Shown here piece after piece: positions 1 to 16,974 of a stretch of 64,000 nt of DNA (position 1 is the first letter of the stretch; each line of letters opens with the position of its first letter). A program made the translations under genes and the position numbers. Under the pieces are notes generated by a model, which was not told where the DNA came from, did no database searches, and was given only the letters and a program-made list of their open reading frames with translations. Source of the DNA: Kryptolebias marmoratus (taxonomy: Eukaryota > Chordata > Actinopteri > Cyprinodontiformes > Rivulidae). The DNA lies in NCBI RefSeq assembly GCF_001649575.2, contig NC_051448.1, forward strand, positions 16,349,711 to 16,413,710. Reading direction: 5' to 3'.

Positions 1-3855
<3,855 letters not shown>

Positions 3856-4419
3856 TAAGAGTCAAGCAAACCTAACTACACCCTGTCCTCCAAACAGCAA
3901 ACCAGTCCCGTAGCTCCCAGCCAGCGACTGCAGCTCTAACCCCTCATTTGACTTCCATCCCGAGTGTGGGCAGTCCTGCAAAAGTAGCGGAATACTAAGC
4001 AACACAGATACGAGCGGATAAATATTCACCCTGCACAGCGAAATGTGGCAGATGGTGTGGCATGCAGGAGTGCGGTGCAGCATATTGCAAAAGTGGTCGG
4101 ACAGGTTTGTTAGCATTTTCTAGGTGAGCAAAGGGGGGTGCAGAGGAATGGAGCAGTGCTGGAGCATATTAAATGGCCGCAGCTGTAAGTGTTGTGGAGT
4201 GGCTCTCGCCTCTTTTGAGAGCGCGAGGATTTACTTTCAGAAGTCAGAGTGGTACAGTGTGCCTGATTCCATCCACTTCAGCGTCAAAACACATCAGCAA
4301 CACTTCATCTGAAGGTTGTGCATCATGCTCTATTCATGTGGGGCTTCTTATTTTTCACCAAGCTGACTGAAAGTCCTTCAGCACAAAGCCGGTTCTCGTG
4401 GAGTCTAATGAATTCATAT

Positions 4420-4990
4420 TGGCATAAAACATGAACAAGAATTACCCAGATGTAATAGTTGGATTCATATTGCTTCTCGTTTTTTTTAACACCGCTCTCC
4501 ATTTCTTATCCCCCCCCTCTCCAACCTGGGCAGATGCGTGTGCTTCAGCAGGAGGGGAGGGGGGTTTACCAGCCCCCCCCCCACCCTATCCACTGCATGG
4601 CAGAGCAAGATTAACCAAAGCAATCAAAAGAACATTACTGAGTATATTAGAGCGGGCCGCTGCCGCTCATTACCTAGCAGCTCAATTGATCTCCAAAGCT
4701 GTTTGCAATGCACAACAGTCCTCCAAATGAAACAGCCTAATTTGATATTTCCCCATAATGCTGCTATACGGTGTCGTTATGACTGGGGGTAGATGGAATA
4801 TTTGCCCCGTAATGGAAACGCATTTGATTCATCTGTCTCCGAGCTGCTTAATTTGAGGGCTGTCGATGCATCCAGGGCACTCGTAGCTCCGAAGAAATCA
4901 GCGTTTCTTCACGGCGTTGTGCGTTTGAAGGTGTTTCTCTGTCTGTGCCTCCCCCTCTTGTGTGCATTTCTGTGCAATCATGAAGCTTCT
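4420..4990. promoter_or_regulatory. Possible conserved non-coding block
   Basis: The block is free of recognisable repeats. It contains clusters of AT-rich cores typical of vertebrate enhancers, for example TCTAATGAATTCATATTGGC, AGCTCAATTGATC and TGCTTAATTTGAG. No function can be shown from one sequence. It is called only because it stands out from the surrounding transposon debris. Confidence 0.25.
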
Positions 4991-6849
4991 CCGAGGCCCT
5001 CGGCAACTGGACTCAATTAGCAGCACTGTAAAACTTTAACCTACTTTTTCTCTCTCCAAGAACTACCAGAAGCTTCCTCTGCCTTGTATCGGCGGCTCGG
5101 TTGAGGTGCACAAGCGAGGGAATAATTACCCAAACACACGCACATACACACACAAACAACTTTGGCTCGATCTTGGAAGAGTTGGGAAGGAAATGCATGA
5201 TGCTCGGGCTAACAGCAAGCCATTTGAAGCACCGGGTCACAGTTGTTTTCACCTGCCTTATTATGGAAGAAGCTAACGGGCCTCTCAAGATGTTTGGGGA
5301 AATCGTTGGATCCTGTCAGCGGGCTTGTTTCTAAGCAACAGGGGTTTTTTTTTTGCATTTCCCCTGAAAGCGTTAAATGGTGAAAGACTCAAAATCAAAT
5401 GAGATGGTCTAAAGATTCACAAAACTGGAAGACGAATGAAATTCGTATGCTTTTCCCAAGTGTATGAGCACGGCCTGGGCGATATTAATAAATCCACGTT
5501 TATAGTGAAATGTATTCATGGTTCAGATATCCATTTAATATGTGTTGGCGTGGTTTTTCTTCTACTGTCTAGATGTGTTGACCTGCTGTGAATGCCTGAA
5601 CCATCAACTTTTCTGATGAAATATTGATTAAGCAGCTGGCAGACACTGGCAGTGTGAGCTGCATGTACAGTTCTGAAGATCAGAACATTGAAATGCATTC
5701 AGCAGGAAGTGCATGTCACAAATGCTGTAAATGTTTGGCTTCCTGCAGATAAAACCGGCAGACTGTTCACCCAGAATGCGTAATAAAATACATAGTCTAT
5801 GCTCGTTGCCAGTTTAGCTATCCAGCTGTATTTTAAGACTGGGTGACAAAACAATGAGCTTCGTGGTTCACGTTTACACTCTGAGCATTAATTTTTATCA
5901 TGTTAAGTAAACTTCTTTTAACTAATCAGCTGCTCTTGTCATTTTTGAGTGTGACTTGTTTTTTATTGGGAAAAGTAATTGGTTCTTTTATCATGCTTTT
6001 ACAAAAACTAAAGCACCACCACCACTGTCAGATGGTTCCTTCTGTTTCTTAACATAAACTGACCCGAGACAAGACCTCACAGGCATGCCAGCAGAGCTAA
6101 GGATGAAGGGTGAGCTTAACAATGTTTGTACAGCAAACAGTTTCTATTGGAAAGGAGAAGACGAAAATCACAAATCAGTACGTTTCTGAGAACAGCAGTA
6201 CCAGTTTTTGTAGGAATGTATCACCTGGTCTTTCTAGTTTCCATCCAAATAGCGTTTCCCGGAGTTCCTCTGTCAGATGTATGGTTCCGTGTCCACGAAT
6301 CAGGTGAATTTGCAGGATGTGGCTTTCCATCTTCCGATCAAGTATGATGGAAGTTACTATTAAGTAACTCTCAGTAGCCCAAACCTATTGTTTGTGAGAG
6401 GACCAGCAGAAACCTTGGATAAGTCATAAATAACTGGAACTGGTACTTTGTTATAAAGGGACAGTAAAGATAAGTCGCTGGCTAGAAGCTGACAAGTGCA
6501 AACTTAGTAACAGTGCTTTATATTTGCCAGTTTGTGTATAAATTGTGTTAGTGACAGGGTACGTACCTAGTCCTAGTGTGTGTGTGAGAGTTTGGGGGGG
6601 GTTGATGGCTTGGCTTGTTGGGCCGCATCATAAAATGGAGACTGAACATACTGCTGAGTAGTCTAACATTTTTAATAATAAAGTTATCCAGGTTAAAAAT
6701 TCCTCAGCAAACCATCACAACCAGAAACCAGCAGCCCCAATGGTGATCTGCTCAGACCTATACCGACACGCCCTGAATCCACATCTTCCCAGCAGCCAGT
6801 CAAAAGAATCAAACCAAGCAGAGCTGTGGCTCTATATGCAAATGCATAG

Positions 6850-6995
6850 ATGGTTGTCTGTCTCTGTGTGGCCCTGTGATGGACTGGTGACCTGTCCAGG
6901 ATGTACCCTGCTTCTCAATGACCACTGGAAGCAGGTACCACCTCCCTGCAACCCTGCACAGAAGCATGAGTAAAGCGAATAGATGGATGGGTTAT
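6850..6995 (+). repeat. LINE/SINE 3' tail of common teleost type
   Basis: The sequence CCTGTGATGGACTGGTGACC, followed by CTGTCCAGGATGTACCCTGC, then GCAACCCTGCACAG and a terminal AATAGATGGATGGG, has the shape of a widespread fish retroposon tail that ends in GGATGGATGG repeats. A related tail occurs at 24,185-24,420. Only the 3' portion is present, as expected for 5'-truncated insertions. Confidence 0.65.
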
Positions 6996-7184
6996 TTCCA
7001 CTGATATAAATGGATAAGTGCAGCCACAAATAGCAACAGCTAGCTGGGGCACTTCTGTAGCAGTTTGGGGTCACCTTTGTCAGGAATGTCATCAAATCCC
7101 TGCCAGCATAATGGTGTAACATAAAACTGATGGTAGTATAAAGGTTAAAAAAAATAGTGTTTGCATAAACAGCCATGAAACTTT

Positions 7185-7395
7185 AGAGATCAGAGTGTAT
7201 TTAAGATAACAGCTATCCACTTTGGTCTTAGCTGCACTAAGACTAGCTGTTAGCTTGTCAGTCCTGTCATAATTGAACTCTGTTCCTCCATACGACGGTT
7301 GTTCAAAAAGCTATCTACAGCAGATAAGATACTAATCGTTCATAACCATTTCACAGAATCCCACTTCAAGATGTCTAAACCTTATCTATAGTTAC
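7185..7395 (+). repeat. Single right arm of the TTAA inverted-repeat family
   Basis: The stretch CAAAAAGCTATCTACAGCAG, then ATAAGATACTAATCGTTCAT, CACAGAATCCCACTTCAAG and TCTAAACCTTATC follows the right arm of the elements at 14.3 and 33.4 kb. I find no matching left arm, and the terminal TTAA is not readable, so this is a fragment. Confidence 0.6.
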
Positions 7396-8734
7396 ACCTA
7401 TGAGGATTATTATAGTTTCGTTCTTGAATATGAAAATCTACATTTATCAATAATAACAACAGAGTTTTGCTGGCACATCTTCGTGTGGTCGCTCTCCTGG
7501 CAAACAGACTTTCTTGTCTGTTCTATATGAGCCTCTGTCACTCTGCTGTATTTATCATTTCATTCTGCTGTTTAGTAAAAGCTGCACTCCGATACATAAA
7601 TTTTCTTTTATGCGATGGTGCAGCTCAGTCAACTCTCTGTGGATATGTTAAAAGTGATCGACTGACTACATTTATTTCTGGATAAAAATGCATCAACATG
7701 AATCAGAGCGAGGCCGAGCTTCGCGTTTTTAATACAGTATGCGTGTTTGTTTTGCTGAAGAGAAGTGAGCCTTTTTCCGAGATTAAGGAGGATTTGTGAA
7801 CAACAGGCAGCTGGTCTGTCAAATTAACTTGAAAGGCAGGTGCTATAAATCACACACAATCTCAGCAGCATGGTGAAGGATGTGACAGATTAACGGCCAA
7901 ACTTGCATAAGACTCGTAAAGTTTATTTCGTCAAATAGTTGCAAAAACAGCTTTCGATTGAATAATTAGCCAAAGTTTTAGCAAATCTGCAAAGTATTTT
8001 TTTCTTGTAGAAACTGTAAGTTTGTTTGTTTGTTATAGCCTGGAGCCATCGAGATGACCCGGCCAGCTTCTGCTCCCACTGAACAGCTGTGATCTAAAAA
8101 ACACTTTATTCTAAAACCTCCACATCCCACGCACATGTGCCTGAAGTCTGCATATCCTGCGAGCTCCTTTTAAAACTCTAAATTTTTCTATTTTGACTGT
8201 GTTTACTTAGGAATCACAGTGAAAAGAAGCTACAGCTGAAGAAAATTAGGATCAGTTTCTGGTCATTTGTCTTAAGTTTTTGACTAGTTGGTTTGATAAA
8301 TGAGCCCCATTAAAAGCTGATCGTTAATTATATCACTAACTACCAGATTTGGCAAGTCTGGCTCTGCTGTGAGACACATTTGGCTTTTCTGTGGCTTAAG
8401 ACTTTGTGGTTATGACTTAAAAAGATAGTAGAGACTTTCAGCAGGGGTGCAGTTACTCAACAACAGGAGTAATTCCTGGTCAGTGAAGATAAGAGAACTG
8501 TTTTTAGGACTTTTTTTTTCCCCCCTGCCTTTGAACAAAGAGGAAGAACCGAACCCATCTTGAAGAGCAGTTGAACTGTGGAGACTCAATAACATTGATA
8601 AGCAAATGGCAGGAGGGGATCTGAAGGTCAGGGAAACGCATAAAAAGATGTGACAACAGGAACTGTTTCTGTTAAGACTTGTTTTTTGTTTGTTTGTGGG
8701 GTTTTTCGTGTTTATAGATTGTGAACTGGTTCAG

Positions 8735-9590
8735 AATTTATTATTTATATAGTGCCAATTCACAACAAAGTCCAAATCATAAATCCAATTTAGATCCAGA
8801 GTCAAATCAATTTAGTCCATTTATCCCTATTATAATGTAAGACAATATAGTCATATATTATACATTATGGAATACCAATTAGTAGAAGTTATCTGTCTAA
8901 GGAAGCCAGCAGACTGCGTCAGATATTCACTTTGTCACATCCTGAGCCCATCCCCATCCTGAGCAGCACGTTGGTGACAGTGGGAAGGAATGACTCCCTT
9001 ATAACAGGAAGAAACCTCCAGCAGAACCAGAACCAGGCTTAGGATGGGCAGCCATATGCCTCAACCGGCTGAGGTTGAGAGGACAGGAAAGAGACGCAGA
9101 CACACACAGAATGACTGGTCCAAGTGGAGTTTCTATAAAAAAAAAGACAAAGAAAAACACGTTAATGATAAAACATAATTGCAAATACAAACATGGAATA
9201 CAGAAAGACTAAAATCAGCAAAGTGAAGACATGTGGTCAGTTTGTCCTCCAGCAGTCCTAACCTGTAGCAGCAGAACTAAGGGAGAGCTCAGGAAACCCA
9301 AACCAACCCTAACTATAGGATTTATCGAAAAGGAAAGTCTTAATCCTAGTTTTAAAATTAGACAGAGTGTCAGCCTCATGGACAGAAACTGGAAGTTGGT
9401 TCCACCAGAGAGGAGCTGAGAACTGAAAGCTCTGCCTCCTGTTCTACTCTAGGAACCACATGTAAACCTGCAGTCTGAGAGTAAAGTGCTCTATTAGGAA
9501 AATATGGAGCAAGAACGTCTTTAATATAAGATGGAGCTTGGTTGTTGAGAGCTTTGTATCTTAGAAGTAAGACTGTACAAGGAACCAAAG
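8735..9590 (-). mobile_element. LINE-derived interspersed repeat with RT C-terminal remnant
   Basis: The plus strand carries the familiar teleost repeat text TATATAGTGCCAATTCACAA, AGGAAGAAACCTCCAGCAGA and AACTGAAAGCTCTGCCTCC. On the minus strand, 9,376-9,588 is open for 70 residues and reads VLLLRYKALNNQAPSYIKDV followed by a VVPR motif. This resembles the segment downstream of the reverse transcriptase in fish non-LTR elements (L2/Rex1-like, from memory). The reading frame covers only the end of ORF2, so the copy is 5'-truncated and inactive. Confidence 0.65.
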
Positions 9591-9889
9591 AAGAGAAGCT
9601 AAAATTGCCACACTGTGATGTGTCCTGAGTTTAATGTACTTAGAAAGTCGTCTTAGTTTTTCAAGTTTTCCACATTTCGTCTAATTTCAGACTCTTCTTG
9701 AAGTGGATTTAAGTTGTTTTTTTTCATCATCAGTCTGCACTCAATGCTCCTTAGTGACAAAGTACTACACTTTTTAAGTGTTTTGTGAAATTACTAAAAT
9801 TGCCATTTTAAAATTTAGTACTCCGATGCTTCACTACTGGTCCAAACTCTGCCTGCATCCATCCAGGTCAGCCAGAGTTTTCTTGTGTG

Positions 9890-10205
9890 TTGGTGTAGGT
9901 TCTTAGTCACTCAAGACACAGCAATCGTAAGTTTTGCTTTTTTTTCTTTAATTAAAGGCGACTTTTATTGTTTCTTGAAAGCGTTTTGCTTCTCATGCGA
10001 GGAGCTTTCTCAATTCCAAATGAAAAGATTTAAATCCCGAGCTTTAAAGTAAAACCTTAAATGGAGGAACTCATTGTAGTTTTACAGCCTGGATCTCCGC
10101 ATTTTTTATTTTGACCTGAGAAAGCTCCTCGGATGAAAAGTGAAATGTTTAAAACAAACAAAAAGAAAAAAAAAAAGAGAAAAGAAGTCCAGTCACCTCT
10201 AATTT
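9890..10205. repeat. Short inverted-repeat element
   Basis: The left arm contains TTGCTTCTCATGCGAGGAGC followed by TTTCTCA. The right arm contains TGAGAAAGCTCCTCGGATGA followed by AAAGTGAAATG, which is its approximate reverse complement. The outer parts, GGCGACTTTTATTG and AGTCCAGTCACCTC, also pair loosely. The family is common in fish. A related half copy, with CCAAGGCAACTGGACTTCTT, is near 61,280-61,300. It has no coding capacity. Confidence 0.6.
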
Positions 10206-10459
10206 AAAAAAAAAAGCTGATAAGAGTTCCTGTTATTTCTTTGACCTGCTGAAACACAAACTTTACTCCATCCTGAGATCCTCAGGAGTCTGGAAATGAT
10301 TTTCACTCAGTTTGATCTGTACTTTACCACATCTCTGTTTCCCTCTGCTTTGATGAAGCACTAAAACACTTTAAGGCTGATGCTTTCATCACCATGATTT
10401 ACACTTTTCCATTGTAGACCACTGTGCTTTTCGGCACTTTGAGAGCAGCTCCTGCAATG

Positions 10460-10751
10460 TTAAAGGGAAAGTTCAAATCTAATGAAGAGGGGTCCTGTGA
10501 AAAGGTTCTGATCATTTAAAATCTGCCCTGTTGTAGATGCCTCTTTGAGCAACCTGGGTTTGGAGACACAGAGTTGAATTGTGACCAGATTTATGAGCCG
10601 ACAGCTTGTCTGAGTGGGACAAAGACCAGAGTGAATTGCTACCATCTTAAATCATCTCTAATCTGAAAACTTTTCATGGCATTGTTGCTAATTCTACTTC
10701 ATAAACCTGAACACTGCTGTCAATTTTGTCAAATCTAAACTATCCCTAAAA
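10460..10751. mobile_element. TTAA inverted-repeat MITE, copy at 10.5 kb
   Basis: The copy begins TTAAAGGGAAAGTTCAAATC at 10,460 and continues through GTTGTAGATGCCTCTTTGAG. It ends near AAATCTAAACTATCCCTAAA, the inverse of its start. The right TTAA is degraded. It belongs to the same family as the elements at 14.3, 33.4 and 42.3 kb, with a shorter interior. It is non-coding. Confidence 0.65.
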
Positions 10752-11089
10752 AAGATGGATGGATGGCTCTCAAGTTGATGAAACGTTTCAGGGACCTGTG
10801 ATAAAAGGTCACATCAGTTGTAAAAAGTTAAGCAAAAAGCTTTGTTTTGTCTTGTCTTATAAATAATCAGTGTAATAGTTTCACCTCCAACTCAGTTGCC
10901 ATATCATACAAATGCACAGATGTATGTTTGTGTGTCTGCACATCTGACCAGCCAAGGTCTCTCCCTTCCCAGTTTTGGCTCCTGGCACCTCGACACCTAA
11001 TTTGCAGTCCTTTCTGCTTCCCTCGCTCCCCCATCTCTCCTTCCAGCTCACCGAGGGTTTTCACGCTCCGAAACCGTGAAATTCACCCA

Positions 11090-11760
11090 CAATCACAATT
11101 ATGTCTTCAATCAGAGCCATCTCATAGCTTGGTAGGATCCCGCTTTTTGCTTCTGGAGCAGCGGGAGGGCCGAGTCGCCACTCGGAGGACCGAGCGGGGC
11201 CTTGTTCCCGGCACCGCGCGCTGCACTAATGACTGACAGGTTTTCAGAGAAGCGTTCGGGCTGGTTCGGGAGGCTTTTAACTTGCAATCAGGTACCCCGG
11301 GCTTGCACACTCCTCAGCATGTTGATCCATTTGGCAAAGCAGTATGATTGCAAATATTGAATAATTCATGGGTAACTAATGATATGTCAATCACAACTGG
11401 TTTTGTTTTATTTATTGCCGACTATGCATAGGTTTTTGTATCCTCTGAGCTCTATTGCAAGTTAATATTGCATGAAGAGTGTTTGCAACACAATACTGAG
11501 TAGAGCAAGTAGGTTTACTCCTCAGGGATGTTGTACTGTTTGGTTAACGCGGCTGAATGAGGTAGGCAAGGCTTTTGTATTGCTTTTCAAACTAAAATGA
11601 CCTTTTGTGCTGCATATGTGGCTGTGAAATCTGTAGCTAAAGCTCCATTGTTCATGTGGTTTTCAGTCTCATTAACATCTGTTACTGTTGTATAAACATA
11701 TCTGCACTTTACCTCTACGCATAATTATTCATGATTCAGACAAGGAGTGCTAAGGGTTAG
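11090..11760. promoter_or_regulatory. Candidate conserved enhancer block in klhl29 intron
   Basis: This repeat-free block of about 670 bp has a dense set of homeodomain-like cores. They include ATTGAATAATTCATGGG (around 11,356), a PBX/MEIS-like GATATGTCAATCAC (11,381-11,394) and GCATAATTATTCATGATT (11,719-11,736), along with several TTGCAA/TTGCAT words. Such composition is typical of vertebrate developmental enhancers inside large introns. This is inference from motif texture only, because no cross-species comparison could be made. Confidence 0.35.
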
Positions 11761-14338
11761 GATTGTGTTTTTCCTTCTTCATGAAGGTTGCAGAGTTCCT
11801 CTAGAGTGATCAGCCTTGGTTTGACCTAACAAATGCTTTTTTTTTTAAATACATTTTTCTTAACAAAACCACCTCTGTCTGTTTCACAGGTTTTACTTTG
11901 TCCATTTAGAGCTGCTGCACTTTTGATCAGCATAATGGCTCGTTCCAAGAGTGTGGCTGAGTCTGCCGCGGGAGGTGAGCTGTAATGCTTTGACAGCCTT
12001 GCACTGCTGGGAAATTTCTTCCATAAAAAGCATGACCAAGAACATGTGGCGAGACTGAGATTAGAGCAGGAGGAGGTTTGGTCGTCCCCTCACTGCTCTT
12101 ATGTGGCCTACTCCTTGAACTTCAAAGTCATTAAATACTCGTGTCAGTAGGGTGGTTTGCGCACCAGGTTGCAGAAAAGACCACCTTTTGTGGGACAGCA
12201 GGGGGAGAGCCCTGTCGCGTTTATCTGTGGTAAAGATGAGATTACAGCCTGTCTGGTCTAGTCTATCACATCCACATCTTACTCCCTGAACATAAAGGAA
12301 AGGCAGGGGTTTCAAGCCTTCGCTTGGAGATGGAAATGTACTTCAGCTTCCAGCCCAACAGCACTCTCTTTTGGTGGTTCTGTGTAGCAGTGACACCCCC
12401 GGAGCATCCTGCGTCTCAGCAGCCCCAGGTGTCCGGGTCCCTGCAGTGAGACGGCGAAGATGGAGTGGAAAAGAGAGAAGAGGTGCAAGCCAAGAAGAGT
12501 TTAGAAGACGAGATGAGTTGGTGGGGGCCAGTGTAGATGCAGCAGCTCCAGGTGGGCCTATGAGCCTCTGCATCATCAGTCCCACTGGAACCAATGAGCT
12601 CTTGTGGAGACATCCTTATACCCCCCACCCCCCACCCATGAACAGGAGAGTTGCTGTGGAAGTCGTTTATAAGTTGGTGTGTTTCTGCATGCGTTTTGTT
12701 TTCCCACACACTCGGCTACACACCACCCTGGGGCCAGTACGCAGCCACACACCATGGCACTATGTTTGGGCACAATCAGGATCCCAGAGTCCCCTCGCTG
12801 AGGCAGTTCCCCCTCCCCCCTGGTGGTGCTAATCTCCACTCCTCAGGATTAGCAACTTCACAGCACTGGTCCCTACTGTGCTGTCACGGCAGCACCTCAC
12901 CCTGCAACTCGTCCTCAGCCCCAAGCTTTCCTTCTTCCTCCCAGGCTTTTAAAGTTCACACTCGCCCTTTTTATGTCACCACGAGCAGCAGGGCTGCATT
13001 TATTAAATTTGGGTTCTAATTAGCCACCTTTGGATGCTGAGCTAATGTTTGGAAATACTGTGTGGACGGCTTGCCAGAAGTGGTGGGAACCGTGGCAGCG
13101 TTTGTGCTTCATTTTTAAAAATGTGTGTTCTGTATGTATACAAATAGCCTCATGAATGTCTGTGTTGTGTGTTGACAGAAAGAAACATTTCGCTCCTTAT
13201 TATGTGCTGTCATTTCCCATCTCCATGGAGGAGTTTCCATATCTTTCAGTAATAATGAGGCTCCAGGGAAAAAGCCAGTGGGCCCACATCAGGCAGATTA
13301 GCACATCTCTTACTATACGTGCCTCGTCATCTCCCTCTGTCCTCCCCCTGCTTTCCTCTTTTAACCACAATCTCCAGCCTCTCCTGCTCCGTCTGCACCG
13401 CTGCTCCCTCTGCCTCTTCACGGTGATGATTAGGCGGGCAGGAAGATGATGGGTGTATTTGGGGCCCGCGAGGCTGGTAATGTCGTATGTGTCTGACACG
13501 CTCGAGCAAAGACAGCGTCTACCCTTCATTGTCCTCTAATGGGGCACCGGGGTCTTGGAGACGAGGAAGGTGGTAGATGGCGCGTCGAGGGTGTGCAGTT
13601 ACAGAAAGACACTGGCGATTGGCAGCAGGTGTGCTTGAGGATTAAGGAAAGGCAGAAAGACCCTGCAGGTAATGAGTGGTACATGGTACATGTGCTTCTG
13701 CCTTGCTGATAAACGATGGGCTGGCACTTCAGACAATTTTCAGCCTTTACCAAATAGCCAGACATTTTTCTTCCCTTATTTTCCTCTGCCGTCTTTCGCT
13801 CACACTTAATCTTACCTTCCTCCCCTTTGAGCACGCACTGTATGCTCCCCGTTATCTGACTGCCTCCCTGCCTTTTGTCCACTTGCGCATGTTGCAGCAC
13901 ATTGTTGCTGGCGAATTATCAACGCTTAGGACGTGACAGATGCTGCTCAGATGACTGGCAGTCAGTTCGCTGTATAAACCTAGCAAGCCTTCCTCAAAAT
14001 CTGGAAACAACACCTCCCCGGCATCTTGAGAGGGATGAAAACGGGAGATGGGAGGGCTAGTTGCTATAGATGTGTCCTGTGTGTGTCTGTGTATGCGCAC
14101 AGCCAAGGTTAGTAGGCACTTACGATAAGTGCAAACATTTTCCTAGCTTTAGTGCAGGTCAGAGTTTGTAAGTAAGCATGTGTATGTAGGATTACGTAAC
14201 TTCAGAGTCTATAAAACCCCTTTTCCTTTTGTTGTTTGAATAAAAACAGGTCATGGTTACAGTAACACAGTTATTCAAGGGTACATGGCTAAAAATATCC
14301 CAATCATATTATAAAATTTATTTGCAACAATTAAACAA

Positions 14339-14898
14339 TTAAGTGAAATTTCTGATTCTTTAAGTTTATTTTTGTGGAGAGGTTTAGGAAAAAAAAAAAT
14401 CTTAACCTGCTGTAGAAAGCTCTTAAAACAGCCTCAGTTTGGAGAATGAGTTTAATTTTGGCCTTACGAGCTAATGGCTAATCTGAGTGGGGTCAAGGCC
14501 AATGTGGATTGCTGCCATATTAAAAGATCATTTTATAGCCGAATGCTATTATAAAAACCCTTACATTGTTGTTCATTGTGCATTGCATGGTTTTTCAATC
14601 TAGCTGTATCACTTCTGTGCAGTCCAGGGCACTTTCTGCAGGAATATCATTGTAGGAATAATCATGCAATGCAAATTTATTGTCAATGTAAAGGTTTATG
14701 AAATAACATTTGAATGAAACGCGGTGAAATATTTAAGATTGGAGTTGTTTTAGGATGGCAACGGTCCACTTTGGCTTCACTCCGTGAAGCCAGTAGCTCA
14801 TCAGTTGGGTCAGTTCCGATCTCTAGTTCCTAAAAATGAAGCGCTTTCATAACCTTTCCACAGAACCCCACTTCAAACGGCCTGAACTATCTCTTTAA
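14339..14898. mobile_element. TTAA inverted-repeat MITE, copy at 14.3 kb
   Basis: It begins TTAAGTGAAATTTCTGATTC at 14,339 and ends GGCCTGAACTATCTCTTTAA at 14,898. The ends are imperfect inverted repeats, and TTAA is present at both. The left arm includes CTGCTGTAGAAAGCTC and ACAGCCTCAGTTTGGAG. The right arm includes CTTTCCACAGAACCCCACTT. TTAA flanks are the target site of piggyBac-type transposases, so a piggyBac-related origin is likely but unproven. No open frame is present. Confidence 0.75.
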
Positions 14899-15264
14899 TC
14901 TTCCTGACGTTATTAAATTCACACACGCACAGTGCTTTCTTACACCCAGTCATCATTGCTTTTTCTGTTGCCATGCATACCAGCCACGTTGATGCAGCAT
15001 GTCTTAGTTTGCAGACTCTGTAATAAGAAGAAAACGTCCCACCTCACACCTCCCCACACACACACTCAGCCCCCCCACAGTGATGCCCTACTTGGCTGCT
15101 ATCAACACAGAAGCGACCTTTGGTAATGAAGTGAGGTCTCAGCCTTCCATCTCCCATCTAGTTTTGAAGAGTGAAGGAGCAGTAATTGGTGTACGACCTA
15201 CACCACCGACAGCACTCATGTCCCCTGTCCTACGTGACATTCCCATCCAATTAAATCTGCGTCT

Positions 15265-15284
15265 GCACACACACACACACACAC
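15265..15284. repeat. CA microsatellite
   Basis: A run of about ten CA units, followed by a second shorter CA stretch near 15,299-15,309. Strand slippage should make this polymorphic. Confidence 0.9.
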
Positions 15285-16089
15285 GCAAGGAGAAGGAGCA
15301 CACACACACTCTGTATTATCATGGCTCCCCAAACTTCTTTTTCCTGATAGTTTCTCAAGGTGCCTTTTTAAGTTTACACAAGTGTTGTACAGCATATCGA
15401 AAGTTTTTCTAAATGCTGAATGTCTGCGTGTGTGGCCAAATCGTGTGCAGAGGCGCCAAGGAAGGAGGCTTGTGCTCTGAATGAGTTCATTTTCAGGGAT
15501 TATGGGTAAATCTGTGGGGCCAGTGGATGGATTGCTCTCTGTCTCCCAGGGATTAGCTGAAGGTGACAGAAAGGTGGCAGGTCTGTGTCCATCTGTGTTT
15601 GCATGTGCTCCCCTAGTCTGCTCCGTGAGCTTGTGTGCGTCTACGCATCGTGTCTAAAAGCATGTCTGTTATTAGCCCGAAATGTGCCGTAATCCATCAG
15701 AGTTAATGAGTTGTGTGTGAGCGCCTGTGCTCTCCGACAGCGACGGCAGTTGTTTCGTGTGCGTCTTCTGACTGACCTTGACTTCAGTCTGTCAGATGAG
15801 TGCACTCCCAGGCTGTTCATACGGAGACCGAGACTCCATCAGATCCCCAGATGTCATCGCACACAGTCTGTCAGATGTGTGCACAGTGAGCAAATAACAA
15901 GAGCAACAGTGCTGCTGCCCTTCAGGAGAGCTGGGGAGAGTTGAGGGTTCATGATTATAGAAGAGTTTCAAAGTTTAAATCAGCCGTTTCAAATCTGAAG
16001 GTATTCAAGAATAAGTCTAGATTTAAAGGCCTAGCATTCATTGAAGGAATATCTATCATAGCCGCCTTTCAGCTTGGATCACCTTATGT

Positions 16090-16390
16090 TGAGAAATGAC
16101 TGCGTTAAAACTGTTTTGGTCATATCTTGCAAATGAGTGCAATTGTGCAAGATCCCGTGCGATGTGTTGAAGATTGGAGTATTAGTTGGAGGTGAATCTC
16201 AGCTACAACCACATCAAACTTTTAATTAATATCTGTAAATTTGACTGAGTTACAGCCGTTTTGTGTTTGCTAAGGTTGCCTCGCTGTGGAAGCCATCTTG
16301 TTAACTCCAAGAGTTAAATCAGTCGTCGATGTAACCATGTCAACCATTATAATTTACCAATAACTCATTTATTTCAACTAGAGCTGTCCT
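16090..16390 (-). repeat. ~300-bp dispersed repeat, copy 2
   Basis: This minus-orientation copy shares CTCAGCTACAACCACATCAA, AATATCTGTAAATTTGACTG, GTGTTTGCTAAGGTTG and GAAGCCATCTTG with the other members. Its outer parts are degenerate. Confidence 0.65.
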
Positions 16391-16974
16391 TTCAGCCTGA
16401 ACTACTTCCTGTGTCCACTGCAGATGGAGCCAGATTTATCATGCTAGCAAGAAAATTTTACTCTCTGTTGTGGTAGAATTAATATGAGGATTTATTTTCA
16501 AGACACGTCGTGTCATTTTTCTATACCTCGAAGAAAGCGAAAGGTAAAATTACATCTAATGTAAGAAGTGATCGTCCATTTCCATCACCACCAGCGTTTG
16601 TGGATGTCCAGTAACTGCAGTGTTTGCACATAATTCCACTAAAATCCATATTGTACAACAATCTGAGCATTTTGTAACAGGGTAGTGCTTATTCTAGAAG
16701 GTAATCACATTGTATTATGGCAAAATATTAATCTTAGTACAGACATCTCTCCTCGTTATGCTGCTGTACAGAGAAACCTTTTTGGACTACATACTAACAC
16801 ATTAAATGTACTTTGCTCAGAACTGATGTGTTTCTAATTAAAAGTTGTATTTTACATTTTGTTCTCAACTCAAGTTTATTGAAGCCACTGGTTCAATACT
16901 TTATATTTGTCAGGTGTGCCACTCAGCAGTGCTTTTGAAACCAACCAACGCAGACATTTCACTGTATAACCGTT

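Noticed and set aside
9376..9588. 70-residue minus frame as a host gene
   Set aside because: It resembles the C-terminal end of LINE ORF2 and lies in a known type of fish repeat.
12343..12839. Several overlapping frames on both strands (83-153 aa)
   Set aside because: They share a GC-rich, proline- and serine-rich stretch. Frames on opposite strands cover the same DNA and none has a domain.
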